Of a stretch of 40,488 nt of DNA, positions 9,405-17,299 are shown in pieces. The notes under the pieces are model-generated. The model worked only from the letters and a program-made list of their open reading frames with translations. It did not search any database and was not told the DNA's origin. Numbering within the stretch: the first letter of the stretch is position 1; every line of letters starts with the position of its first letter. The position numbers and the translations under genes are program-made. Origin of the DNA: Zoogloea sp. (GTDB taxonomy: Bacteria; Pseudomonadota; Gammaproteobacteria; Burkholderiales; Rhodocyclaceae); assembly GCF_017302315.1 (NCBI RefSeq), contig NZ_JAFLDT010000035.1, forward strand, positions 1-40,488, in the 5' to 3' direction.

Positions 9405-9545
9405 GGAGATCTCCCTGTGCATGTCAAAAGGATGGGTATGAGGGAAAGATAGCATGCTCCGGATGACGGGTTGCCGGGGCGGATGGGCTTTCCTTCGTCC
9501 GCCAGCCGGGCTACCTTCGGGCACCACCCCGTTCTGCCGCCCTCC

Positions 9546-10742
9546 ATGCCGCCCATCCTCCGTGCCCTTGAGTCCCGCAACTACCGCATCTACTTTGCCG
9601 GCCAGCTGATTTCCCTGGCGGGCACCTGGATGCAGCAGGTGGCCATGGTGTGGCTGGCCTACCGCCTCACCGGGTCGGCGTTGATACTGGGCGTGGTGGG
9701 CTTTGCCAGCCAGATCCCGATCCTGGTCTTCAGCGCCATCGGCGGGGTGATCACCGACCGCTTCGACAAGCGGCGCCTGCTGCTGGCCACCCAGGCCCTG
9801 TCCATGGTGCAGGCCCTCGGGCTGGCGGTGCTGGCCTGGCAGGGCAGCGCCACACCGGCGCACCTGATCGCGCTGGCCTTTGGGCTGGGCCTGATCAATG
9901 CGCTGGACGTGCCGACCCGCCAGGCCATCGCGGTGCAGCTGGTGGACAACAAGGCCGACCTGCCCAACGCCATCGCCCTGAACTCCTTCCTGATGAACGC
10001 GGCGCGCTTTGTCGGCCCGAGCCTGGCCGGCTTTGTGGTGGCGCTGGCCGGCGAGGCGGTGTGCTTCCTGCTCAACGGCTTGTCCTATCTGGCCGTGCTG
10101 CTGGCGCTGCTGGCCATCCGCCTGCCGGCCGGCGAGGCGCGCAAGCCCCCGGCACCGCCCCTCCAGGCCCTGCGCGAGGGCCTGGCCTACGCCGCTGGGC
10201 AGGCGGAGATCCGCGCCTCGCTGCTGCTGGTGGCCACCGTCAGCTTTCTGGCCGCGCCCTACGTGGTGCTGATGCCGCTCTTCGCCCGGGAGATCTTCGG
10301 CGGTGACGCCCGCCTGTACGGGCTGCTGCTGGGCTGCTCGGGCGCCGGCTCCCTGCTCGGCAGCGCTTACCTGGCCAGCCGCCAGGACACCACCGGCCTG
10401 ACCCGCAAGGTGGCCCTCGCGGCACCCGCGGTGGGGGTCTGCGTGGCCCTGTTCGCCCTGTCTCCGGCCCTGTGGATGGCGGTGCCGGTGCTGCTGGCCC
10501 TGGGCCTCGTCATCATCATCACCGTGGCGGGCAGCAATACGCTGATCCAGACCCGGGTGGACAACGCCTTCCGGGGCCGGGTGATGGCCCTGTTCACCAT
10601 GGCCTTTCTGGGCGTGGCGCCCCTGGGCAGCTTTGTGGTGGGCAGCCTGGCCCATGCCTTCGGCGTTCGCCCAACCCTGGTGCTGTGCGGCCTGCTGACC
10701 GTGGCGGCGGGCCTGGCCTACCGGCACCGCACGGCGGACTGA
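9546..10742 (+). CDS. MFS transporter, EntS-like exporter group
   Basis: A 398-residue protein with about 12 hydrophobic segments. It opens with LRALESRNYRIYFAGQLISLAGTWMQQVAMVWL and carries the MFS loop motif after helix 2 as GGVITDRFDKRRLL at about 75-88. This pattern (RNYR...G-x-x-S-x-x-GTWMQ) is that of the MFS_3/EntS-like group, which exports siderophores, drugs or other small molecules. The substrate cannot be inferred. The start is set at ATG 9546, which gives the family N-terminus; the open frame extends 25 codons further upstream. The gene is 83 nt upstream of the radical SAM gene on the same strand, so the two may be co-transcribed. Confidence 0.88.
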   Translation: MPPILRALESRNYRIYFAGQLISLAGTWMQQVAMVWLAYRLTGSALILGVVGFASQIPILVFSAIGGVITDRFDKRRLLLATQALSMVQALGLAVLAWQGSATPAHLIALAFGLGLINALDVPTRQAIAVQLVDNKADLPNAIALNSFLMNAARFVGPSLAGFVVALAGEAVCFLLNGLSYLAVLLALLAIRLPAGEARKPPAPPLQALREGLAYAAGQAEIRASLLLVATVSFLAAPYVVLMPLFAREIFGGDARLYGLLLGCSGAGSLLGSAYLASRQDTTGLTRKVALAAPAVGVCVALFALSPALWMAVPVLLALGLVIIITVAGSNTLIQTRVDNAFRGRVMALFTMAFLGVAPLGSFVVGSLAHAFGVRPTLVLCGLLTVAAGLAYRHRTAD

Positions 10743-10825
10743 CAAGCGCAGGGACTCGGCCCGGCGGGCCATCCCCGCTATCATTCCGGCCTCACCCCTG
10801 CAGGCCCGCGGGCCGGACACCAACC

Positions 10826-12754
10826 ATGACCGAAACCACCGGCGCCCCGGCGACACCCCGGGCCGCCCCGCGCGTGCTGTCGCTCATCCCGCCGATGACG
10901 CAGCTCAACACGCCCTATCCGTCCACCGCCTATCTCACCGGCTTTCTGCGCAGCCGCGGCGTGGACGCGGTGCAGGACGACCTGGCCCTGAAACTGGTGC
11001 TGGCCCTGTTCTCCCCGGCCGGCCTGGATGCCCTGCGCGAGGGAATGCAGGCCCTGCCGGGCAGGAAGCGCTCGGCCACCCTGGCCACCTTCGACGCCGC
11101 CTTTGCCCGCTACCGGGCCACCGTGGGGCCGGTGATCGCCTTCCTGCAGGGCCGCGACCCGACCCTGGCCCACCGCATCGCCAGCCGCAGTTTTCTGCCC
11201 GAAGGGCCGCGCTTCGCCTCCCTGGATGCCTACTACGACCCGGACGGCGGCGACCCCCTGGCCTGGGCCTTCGGCGCCCTCGGCGTGCAGGACAAGGCCC
11301 GCCACCTGGCCACCCTCTACCTCAACGATCTGGCCGACGTGCTGCGCGAAGCCGGCGACCCGCGCTTCGAGTTCGTGCGCTACGCCGAATCCCTGGCCAT
11401 GGCCCAGCCCACCTTCGCCCCCCTGGCCGCGGCCCTGGCCGCCCCGCCGACCCTGGTGGATGCGCAGCTGAAGGCCCTCACCCTGGAGACCATTGCCCGC
11501 CACCAGCCCCAGGTCGTGCTGCTGTCGGTGCCCTTCCCGGGCTCGGTGTACGCCGCCTTCCGCATCGCCCAGACCCTCAAGGCCGCCCACCCGGCCATCG
11601 TCACCGTGCTGGGCGGGGGCTTTGTGAACACCGAGCTGCGCGAGCTCAGCGAACCCCGCGTCTTCGACTACTTCGACTACGTCACCCTGGACGACGGCGA
11701 GCGCCCCCTGCTGGCCCTGCTCGAACACCTGGACGGCAAGCGCGGACGTTCGCGCCTGGTGCGCACCTATGTGCGCGAGGAGGGCGTGGTGCGCTACATC
11801 AACCTGGTGGAACCGGACGTGCCCTTTGCCGAGGTCGGTACCCCCACCTGGGACGGCCTGCCCCTGGATGGCTACCTGTCCATCCTCGACATGCTCAACC
11901 CCATGCACCGCATGTGGTCGGACGGGCGCTGGAACAAGCTCACCGTGGCCCACGGCTGCTACTGGAAGAAGTGCAGCTTCTGTGACGTGAGCCTGGACTA
12001 CATCGGCCGTTACGACGGGGCCAGCGCCGAGCTGCTGGTGGACCGCATCGAGGCCATCGTCGCCGAAACCGGCCAGACCGGCTTCCACTTCGTGGACGAG
12101 GCGGCCCCGCCCAAGGCCCTGAAAGCCCTGGCCGAGGAGCTGCAGCGGCGCAATCAGTCGATCTCCTGGTGGGGCAACATCCGCTTCGAAAAATCCTTCA
12201 CCCCCCAGCTTTGCCAGCAGCTCGCCGACAGCGGCTGCATCGCCATCTCCGGCGGGCTGGAGGTGGCCTCCGACCGGCTGCTGACGCTGATGAAGAAGGG
12301 TGTCTCGGTGGATCAGGTGGCCCGGGTCACCAAGGGCTTCTCTGACGCCGGCATCCTGGTGCACGCCTACCTGATGTACGGTTTCCCCACCCAGACCGTG
12401 CAGGACACCGTGGATGCGCTGGAATACGTGCGCCAGCTCTTCGACGCCGGCTGCATCCAGTCGGGCTTTTTCCACCGCTTCGTGTGCACCGTGCATTCGC
12501 CGGTGGGCCAGAACCCCGACGAGTACGGCGTGAAGCTCAAGCCCCTGCCGCCCATCAGCTTCGCCAAGAACGACGTGGGCTTCATCGACCCCACCGGGGT
12601 GGACCACGACGCCCTCGGCGTGGCCCTCAACAAGGCCCTCTACAACTACATGCACGGCATCGGCCTGGACGAGGACGTGCGCAGCTGGTTCAACATGAAG
12701 GTGCCCAAGGCCCGCGTACCGAAGAACTTCATCGGGCGGGCACTGGGGTATTGA
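10826..12754 (+). CDS. B12-binding radical SAM protein with a CX4CX2C cluster motif
   Basis: The 642-residue product has an N-terminal cobalamin-binding-like Rossmann region; VVLLSVPFPGSVYAAFRIA and VLGGGFVNTEL lie at about 228-275. A radical SAM barrel follows, with the iron-sulfur motif HGCYWKKCSFCD. The cysteines are at 378, 383 and 386, giving CX4CX2C instead of the usual CX3CX2C. Later barrel motifs include FVDEAAPPKALKALAEEL, ISGGLEVASDRLL and LMYGFPTQTVQDT, all typical of class B radical SAM enzymes. Such enzymes do methylations, cyclisations or similar radical chemistry. I cannot name the substrate. The classical DxHxxG cobalamin ligand is not obvious, so cobalamin dependence is uncertain. 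The start at ATG 10826 gives the natural N-terminus MTETTGAP. Confidence 0.85.
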   Translation: MTETTGAPATPRAAPRVLSLIPPMTQLNTPYPSTAYLTGFLRSRGVDAVQDDLALKLVLALFSPAGLDALREGMQALPGRKRSATLATFDAAFARYRATVGPVIAFLQGRDPTLAHRIASRSFLPEGPRFASLDAYYDPDGGDPLAWAFGALGVQDKARHLATLYLNDLADVLREAGDPRFEFVRYAESLAMAQPTFAPLAAALAAPPTLVDAQLKALTLETIARHQPQVVLLSVPFPGSVYAAFRIAQTLKAAHPAIVTVLGGGFVNTELRELSEPRVFDYFDYVTLDDGERPLLALLEHLDGKRGRSRLVRTYVREEGVVRYINLVEPDVPFAEVGTPTWDGLPLDGYLSILDMLNPMHRMWSDGRWNKLTVAHGCYWKKCSFCDVSLDYIGRYDGASAELLVDRIEAIVAETGQTGFHFVDEAAPPKALKALAEELQRRNQSISWWGNIRFEKSFTPQLCQQLADSGCIAISGGLEVASDRLLTLMKKGVSVDQVARVTKGFSDAGILVHAYLMYGFPTQTVQDTVDALEYVRQLFDAGCIQSGFFHRFVCTVHSPVGQNPDEYGVKLKPLPPISFAKNDVGFIDPTGVDHDALGVALNKALYNYMHGIGLDEDVRSWFNMKVPKARVPKNFIGRALGY

Positions 12755-12803
12755 ACCCCTGCAGGCACCGGAATCCCGCCCTCCTTGACCCACGGCCCCA
12801 CCC

Positions 12804-13112
12804 ATGAAGATCAATCTCCTCCCCATCGGCGCCCGCTTCGAATACGACGGCCAGATCTACACCAAGACCGGCCCCATCACCGCGACCGCCGAGAAGGGCG
12901 GCCAACGCATGATCCCGCGCCATGCGGTGCTGCGCCCGGTAGACGGCCACACCCCGCCACCAGCACCGGCCGCAACACGGCAACTGGATGAAGCGCGGGT
13001 ACTAGCCGCCTTCGAGGCCTATCACGCCACCGCCCTGCGCCTGACGGAAGGCCTTGGCAAGGCCGAACTGGAACAGGCACGGATGAGGTTCCTGGCAATG
13101 CTGGAGGAATGA
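12804..13112 (+). CDS. Small conserved-looking hypothetical protein
   Basis: A 102-residue soluble protein. The N-terminal half MKINLLPIGARFEYDGQIYTKTG... looks like a small beta-barrel (an LPIGARFEYDG-Y-KTGP pattern followed by a basic strand). A Pro/Ala linker (about 53-60) leads to a C-terminal helical hairpin ending RMRFLAMLEE. I do not recognise a named family. It follows the radical SAM gene by 49 nt on the same strand and could belong to that unit. No signal peptide or membrane segment is seen. Confidence 0.6.
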   Translation: MKINLLPIGARFEYDGQIYTKTGPITATAEKGGQRMIPRHAVLRPVDGHTPPPAPAATRQLDEARVLAAFEAYHATALRLTEGLGKAELEQARMRFLAMLEE

Positions 13113-13167
13113 CGGGAACCGCCGCCGGATCGGGATTCGGTCGGCGAAAGAACACAAGAGAGGACGC

Positions 13168-13210
13168 AAAAAAAGGCCGGAACCCTCGATTTCTCTGGGC
13201 TTGCCGGCCT
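13168..13210 (-). terminator. Rho-independent terminator of tRNA-Leu
   Basis: On the minus strand AGGCCGG (13204-13210) pairs with CCGGCCT (13174-13180) and is followed by a run of seven T (13168-13174). It lies about 38 nt past the 3' end of tRNA-Leu, in the correct orientation. The loop between the arms is 23 nt and could form further pairs. Confidence 0.75.
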
Positions 13211-13247
13211 GCTTTGATACTGCATCGGACTACTTCGGAACAGCTAT

Positions 13248-13332
13248 TGGTGCCTTGGGCGAGACTCGAACTCGCACGACTTGCGTCACTACCCCCTCAA
13301 GATAGCGTGTCTACCAATTTCACCACCAAGGC
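13248..13332 (-). tRNA. tRNA-Leu(GAG)
   Basis: Reading the minus strand, an 85-nt cloverleaf begins GCCTTGG and ends CCAAGGC plus discriminator A and an encoded CCA. The long variable arm identifies a class II tRNA. The anticodon stem CTATC/GGTAG encloses loop TTGAGGG, giving anticodon GAG, which reads leucine CUC/CUU. The T-arm has GTTCGAGTC. A promoter and a terminator flank it. Confidence 0.97.
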
Positions 13333-13403
13333 ATCCCTGCGTGGGCGGCTTTCTGGCTGGAAGGCCGCGTTTCCCTGAAATCCAAGGGCGCAGAAGGGGG
13401 CGG

Positions 13404-13431
13404 ATTATAGCCGAGCCAGTGGAGAGGTCAA
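13404..13431 (-). promoter_or_regulatory. Strong sigma70 promoter for tRNA-Leu
   Basis: On the minus strand TTGACC (13426-13431) and a perfect TATAAT (13404-13409) are separated by 16 nt. The expected start is about 65 nt upstream of the mature tRNA 5' end. A GC-rich stretch follows the -10 box, as expected at a stringently controlled stable-RNA promoter. Confidence 0.75.
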
Positions 13432-13525
13432 CCCGGTGCGGGTGCCGGCGGGGGGGGGGCAGCGGCACGCATTCTGCTTGATCTGCCGGCATTTCCCTCT
13501 CCCTGTCGCCTTTGCGACACACACC

Positions 13526-14080
13526 ATGAAAACCATCGGCATTTTCTTCGGCACCGAAACCGGTACCACCCGCCTGATCGCCAAGAAGATCCAGCGCAAG
13601 CTCGGCGACGGGATCGCCGCCAAACCCCTGAACGTGAACCGCATCAGCGTGGACGACATGCTGCAGTACGATGCGTTGATTCTCGGCACGCCGAGCTATG
13701 GCGTGGGGGCGATCCCGGGGCGCACTGCCGGTTGCCAGGAGGCGAGCTGGGAGGAGTTCCTGGCCAAGGCGGGCACACCGGACTTCTCGGGCAAGCGGAT
13801 CGCTTTTTTCGGCCTGGGTGCCCAGGAGCGTTACGCCGAGCGCTTCGCCAACTCCCTGTTCCGGCTGTACGAGGTCTTCAAGGGCTTCGGGGCGGAGATT
13901 GTCGGCAGCTGGAGCACCGAAGGCTACACCTTCGAGCAGTCTGCCTCGGTCCAGGATGGCCGCTTCGTCGGCCTGGTGATCGACGAGCGCACCCAGGGCA
14001 TGCTGACCAATGAGCGGCTGGATGCCTGGCTGGCAGAGATCACACCCCTGCTGCGGGAGAAGCTCGGCGAACCGGCCTGA
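13526..14080 (+). CDS. Flavodoxin, long-chain, NifF-like
   Basis: An FMN-binding electron carrier of 184 residues. The phosphate loop is FFGTETGTTRLIAKKI at 6-21 (T/S-rich FMN loop). Family motifs are LNVNRISVDDMLQYDALILGTPSYGVGAIPG (about 37-67), FSGKRIAFFGLGAQERYAERF and IVGSWSTEGYTFEQSASVQDGRFVGLVID. These match the NifF flavodoxin of diazotrophs closely (LNVNRVSAEDFAQY and IVGSWSTDGYEFESS, from memory). The insertion of about 20 residues in the last strand marks it as long-chain. No nif genes are in the window, so a role with nitrogenase is only possible; it could serve other low-potential reductions. The start is ATG 13526. Confidence 0.92.
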   Translation: MKTIGIFFGTETGTTRLIAKKIQRKLGDGIAAKPLNVNRISVDDMLQYDALILGTPSYGVGAIPGRTAGCQEASWEEFLAKAGTPDFSGKRIAFFGLGAQERYAERFANSLFRLYEVFKGFGAEIVGSWSTEGYTFEQSASVQDGRFVGLVIDERTQGMLTNERLDAWLAEITPLLREKLGEPA

Positions 14081-14100
14081 CCTTGCCTCTCCCGGCCGCG

Positions 14101-14868
14101 TTACGCGGCGCCGTCGGGCTTGCGGTGTGCCCAGCTGGTCATGCGCTTCTCGACAAAGGCGAACAGTTCGTACATCACCACCCCCATCACGCCGATCACG
14201 ATCAGGCCGGCAAAAACCAGGGGCATGTTCATGGACGAGCTGGCCGACATCATCAGGTAGCCGATGCCCAGGTTGGAGGCCACCGTCTCGGCGATCACCG
14301 AGCCCACGAAGGCCAGGGTGATGGCGACCTTGAGGGACGCGAAGAAGTAGGGCATGGCCCTGGGCAGCCCGACCTTGCCGAGGATGTCGATGCGCGAGGC
14401 GCCGAGGGAGCGCAGCACGTCTTCCAGCTCCGGCTCCAGGGTGGCCAGGCCGGTGGCCACGTTGACCACCACGGGGAAGAAGGAGATCAGGAAGGCGGTA
14501 AGGATGGCCGGCACGGTGCCGATGCCGAACCACACCACCAGCACCGGCACGAAGGCCACCTTGGGGATGGAGTTGAAGCCCACCAGCAGCGGGTACATGG
14601 CCCGATAGAGCAGGGGCGAGGAACCCACCGCCATGCCGATCAGCAGCCCCACCGCCACAGCGATGGCAAAACCAGCCAGGGTGGTGATGAAGGTCTGGGT
14701 GGCGTGCATCATGATGGGCTCGAACTGTTCGACGCCCACCTTCCAAACGGCGCTGGGTGCGGGCAGCAGGAACTCGGGCACCGCGAAGCCCACGCAGATC
14801 AGCTCCCACAGCAGGAACATGCCGGCCACCACCAGCCAGGGGGCGGCCTTCACGAGATTCACTTTCAT
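14101..14868 (-). CDS. ABC transporter permease, SsuC/TauC/ThiX-like
   Basis: Inner membrane permease of 255 residues with about six membrane segments. The EAA loop is recognisable in FNSIPKVAFVPVLVVWFGIGTVPAILTAFL and LRSLGASRIDILGKVGLPRAMPYFFASLKVAITLAFVGSVIAE, which contacts the ATPase. This is the BPD_transp_1 family of nitrate/sulfonate/taurine/pyrimidine importers. The start is ATG 14868 with AGGAG eight bases upstream. It lies 13 nt after the ATPase gene in the same minus-strand unit as the binding protein. The substrate is not defined by the sequence. Confidence 0.93.
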   Translation of the reverse strand: MKVNLVKAAPWLVVAGMFLLWELICVGFAVPEFLLPAPSAVWKVGVEQFEPIMMHATQTFITTLAGFAIAVAVGLLIGMAVGSSPLLYRAMYPLLVGFNSIPKVAFVPVLVVWFGIGTVPAILTAFLISFFPVVVNVATGLATLEPELEDVLRSLGASRIDILGKVGLPRAMPYFFASLKVAITLAFVGSVIAETVASNLGIGYLMMSASSSMNMPLVFAGLIVIGVMGVVMYELFAFVEKRMTSWAHRKPDGAA

Positions 14869-14881
14869 GCTCTGACTCCTT

Positions 14882-15661
14882 TCAGGACGCGCGCACGCGG
14901 CCGATGTGCTCGCGCAGTTCGTGCACATGGCCGGCAAAGGCATCGGTGTAGGTGACGTCCAGGTCACGGGGGCGTGGCAGCTCGATCTCGCGGCGCACCA
15001 GAATGCGCCCGGGGCGCTTGCTCATCACGTACACGGTGTCGGCCAGGAAGACGGCCTCGCGCAGGTCGTGGGTGACGAGAATGACGGTGAAGGGCTGCTG
15101 CTGCCACAGGTCGCGCAACATGCACCACAGCTCTTCCCGGGTGAAGGCGTCGAGGGCACCGAAGGGCTCGTCGAGCATCAGCAGGCGGGGCTGGTGGATC
15201 AGTGCGCGGCAGATGGAGGCACGCTGCTGCATGCCTCCGGAGAGCTCCCAGGGGAATTTATCCTCAAAACCGGCCAGCCCCACCCTGGCCAGCAACTGGC
15301 GGGCCTCGGCCTCGTAGCGGACACGCTCCTTCTTGAGGGTGGAGCGGTAGGGCTCAACGATCTCCAGGGGCAGCATCACGTTGTCCAGGGTGGTGCGCCA
15401 GGGCAACAGGTTGGAGTTCTGGAAGGCCATCCCGACGATCTTCAGGGGCCCGCCCACTTGGCGGCCGTCCACGTACACATAGCCGCCGGAGGGCATGCGC
15501 AGACCGGAGATGAGCTTCATGAGGGTGGATTTGCCGCAGCCGGAGGGGCCGACCACGGCGACAAACTCACCCTCCTTCACCTCCAGGCTGACATCCTGGA
15601 TGGCCAGGGCACCACCCGGCGCGTAGGCGAGATCGACGTTCTCGAATTTGACGAAAGACAT
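14882..15661 (-). CDS. ABC transporter ATP-binding protein, SsuB/TauB-like
   Basis: The 259-residue ATPase contains Walker A GPSGCGKST at 38-46, a Q-loop in GMAFQNSNLLPW, signature LSGGMQQR, Walker B RLLMLDEPFGALD and the H-loop in LVTHDLREAVFLA. The overall pattern is that of nitrate/sulfonate/taurine importers. It is the middle gene between the binding protein and permease, but 191 nt separates it from the binding protein, and that gap holds a REP doublet. The start at ATG 15661 gives MSFVKFENVDLAYA. Confidence 0.94.
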   Translation of the reverse strand: MSFVKFENVDLAYAPGGALAIQDVSLEVKEGEFVAVVGPSGCGKSTLMKLISGLRMPSGGYVYVDGRQVGGPLKIVGMAFQNSNLLPWRTTLDNVMLPLEIVEPYRSTLKKERVRYEAEARQLLARVGLAGFEDKFPWELSGGMQQRASICRALIHQPRLLMLDEPFGALDAFTREELWCMLRDLWQQQPFTVILVTHDLREAVFLADTVYVMSKRPGRILVRREIELPRPRDLDVTYTDAFAGHVHELREHIGRVRAS

Positions 15662-15720
15662 GGGGGACTTTCTGGATGGGATGGAACGGAGCCAGGCTGT
15701 GGGACGCTGCGGGGCCTTGT

Positions 15721-15808
15721 GTAGGGGCGACTTCTCAGTCGCCCGCGGACTTCGAATAACGGTTTGCCTGTGATCGACGCGCGGATGGGCGACTGAAGTC
15801 GCCCCTAC
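15721..15808. repeat. GTAG-type REP doublet (REPIN-like)
   Basis: Two REP units face each other. The left unit is GTAG followed by a hairpin GGGCGACT-tctc-AGTCGCCC (15721-15744). The right unit is its near-exact inverse, ending CCCCTAC (15787-15808). They differ by two bases in the hairpin loop. A 5' GTAG tetranucleotide preceding a GC-rich palindrome is the hallmark of REPs moved by RAYT (TnpA_REP) transposases. The doublet lies between the binding protein and ATPase genes of the ABC operon, where it may attenuate transcription or stabilise the upstream mRNA. No RAYT gene is in the window. Confidence 0.8.
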
Positions 15809-15852
15809 AGTCACCCCAACACGGAGCCCACAGCCCGATGGCGCGAGCCGGG

Positions 15853-16884
15853 CTACAGGCTGCGGTCGGCCCGGGCGGGCAGGAAGGCCGGGTTGAACAG
15901 CTCGGCGGCGGTGGGCACCTTGGGCAGGGCGTAGGCCTCGGCGGTCTCGGCGATGGAGCGCTTGAGGCGGTCTGCAGTGACAGCCCCCAGGCCGTTCTGC
16001 CTGACTTCGGCCGTGACCACACTGGTATCGAGGGCCAGCTTGAGGCGGCGGGTTTCGAGGGCCAGATCGATCAGCGGATCACGCTCCTTGACGGCTGGAA
16101 TGGCGGCGTCGGGCTTGGCGATGGTCTCCTTGAGGGCCTTGTTGAAGGCGCGCAGGAAACCTTCGATGGCTTTCGGCTTTTCGGCGATCAGCTTGGGGCT
16201 GGCGATGATGGCGTTGCCATAGAGTTCGACGCCAAAGTCGGGGTAGCGCAGGGCCACGATGTCGGCCGGCTTGACCCCGCGGGCCTCCAGGTTGAGCAGG
16301 CTGGTGAAGTAGAAGCCGGTGATGCCATCCACATCGCCGCGGGCCAGCAGGGTTTCGCGGATGGCCGGGTCCACCGACTGCCACTTGACCGCATCCACCG
16401 CCAGACCGTTGGACTTGGCAAAGGCCGGCCAGGCCTTGCGGCCGGCATCGAAGATCGGCGCAGCGAGGGTCTTGCCGGCCAGGTCGGCGGGTTTGCTGAC
16501 GCCACTCTTCTTCAGGGTAAAGACCGCCGCCGGAGTGGCGTTATAGACCATGTACACGGCCTGGATCTTGGAGCCCGGAGTCTTGGCGTCATATTCGACC
16601 AGCGCATTGAAGTCGGCAAAACCCATCTCGTAGGCGCCGGTGGCAACGCGGGTCACCGCCCCCGCCGAGCCGTTGCCGGCGTCGATGGTCACGTCCAGGC
16701 CTTCGGCCGCGAAGTAGCCTTTGCTCTTGGCCAGCAGGAAGGGTGCCGAGGGGCCTTCGAAGCGCCAGTCGAGGGTGAACTTCAGCTTGACCGGCTCGTC
16801 CGCGAGGGCCGGGGCGGCAATCAGGGGGGCAACAAGGGCGGCAGCAAGCAACAGGCGACGGGACGCGCTGAAAGGGTGCGACAT
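15853..16884 (-). CDS. ABC transporter substrate-binding protein, NMT1/SsuA-like
   Basis: A 343-residue periplasmic protein. The signal peptide covers residues 1 to about 29 (RRLLLAAALVAPLIAAPALA, cleaved before DEPVKLK). The mature start LKFTLDWRFEGPSAPFLLAKSKGYFAAEGLDVTID is characteristic of the NMT1/THI5-like fold that binds pyrimidines, nitrate, sulfonates or taurine. The start is taken as ATG 16884 with GGAG upstream; a TTG three codons earlier would sit on that ribosome site. It is the first gene of the importer unit, then REP doublet, ATPase and permease. The ligand is unknown. Confidence 0.92.
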   Translation of the reverse strand: MSHPFSASRRLLLAAALVAPLIAAPALADEPVKLKFTLDWRFEGPSAPFLLAKSKGYFAAEGLDVTIDAGNGSAGAVTRVATGAYEMGFADFNALVEYDAKTPGSKIQAVYMVYNATPAAVFTLKKSGVSKPADLAGKTLAAPIFDAGRKAWPAFAKSNGLAVDAVKWQSVDPAIRETLLARGDVDGITGFYFTSLLNLEARGVKPADIVALRYPDFGVELYGNAIIASPKLIAEKPKAIEGFLRAFNKALKETIAKPDAAIPAVKERDPLIDLALETRRLKLALDTSVVTAEVRQNGLGAVTADRLKRSIAETAEAYALPKVPTAAELFNPAFLPARADRSL

Positions 16885-17299
16885 GGCGGACAACTCCAGG
16901 AAGTGAAAGGCAGGAAGAAGCGGGGACTACATGCCCGGCTCACTCTGCAACCTCCGTGCCATCTCGTAAGATCATGATTTCAATGACAGTTTTTTGACAG
17001 GCCGGAAACCTCTCGGAAAAAGGGCCGGTTCAGCCCGCGGAATGGGGCTCAAACGACGCCCCGGCGTGGTGCAAGAGGCTATTTCATGCACCCGTCGCGT
17101 GCATGCGAAAACCATATACGGATATGTAAAGAGTGTTTATTTTCAAATGGATATAGTGATGTGAAGTATATCCATCGGGTGATGAAGGATATCGCCAAGG
17201 CAGCCCTGCTCCCCTGCTAGATTCAATCCCAGGACTTGCCCGTCCCTTGCTGGGCGGGTCAACCGACCGATCCTTGCCAACATGAATCAGGAGCTCACC
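16885..17299. promoter_or_regulatory. Divergent control region with AT-rich dyads
   Basis: This 415-nt gap separates the ABC importer from the Tsx-like gene and has no gene. It contains a perfect 9-bp inverted repeat ATGGATATA (17147-17155) / TATATCCAT (17167-17175) with an 11-nt spacer. Nearby, CATAT-acgg-ATATG occurs at 17113-17126, and further GGATAT copies lie around it. The AT-rich core contrasts with the GC-rich flanks and is a likely regulator-binding and promoter region for the outer membrane channel. I cannot assign -35/-10 boxes with confidence. Confidence 0.5.

Noticed and set aside
8037-9452. 471-codon plus-strand open frame opposite hsdM
   Set aside because: Antisense to well-conserved HsdM motifs; no recognisable domain.
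9405-10856. Long minus-strand open frame running through the MFS gene and into the DUF805 protein
   Set aside because: The composition is low-complexity (Gln/His/Gly-rich), typical of an antisense shadow of GC-rich coding DNA. Only the final 121 codons match DUF805.
10781-12826. 681-codon minus-strand open frame opposite the radical SAM gene
   Set aside because: Shadow frame: no domain, His/Gly/Val-rich repeats, and the plus-strand gene has clear catalytic motifs.
15838-16977. 379-codon plus-strand open frame opposite the substrate-binding protein
   Set aside because: Antisense shadow; the minus strand has a signal peptide and the NMT1 fold.
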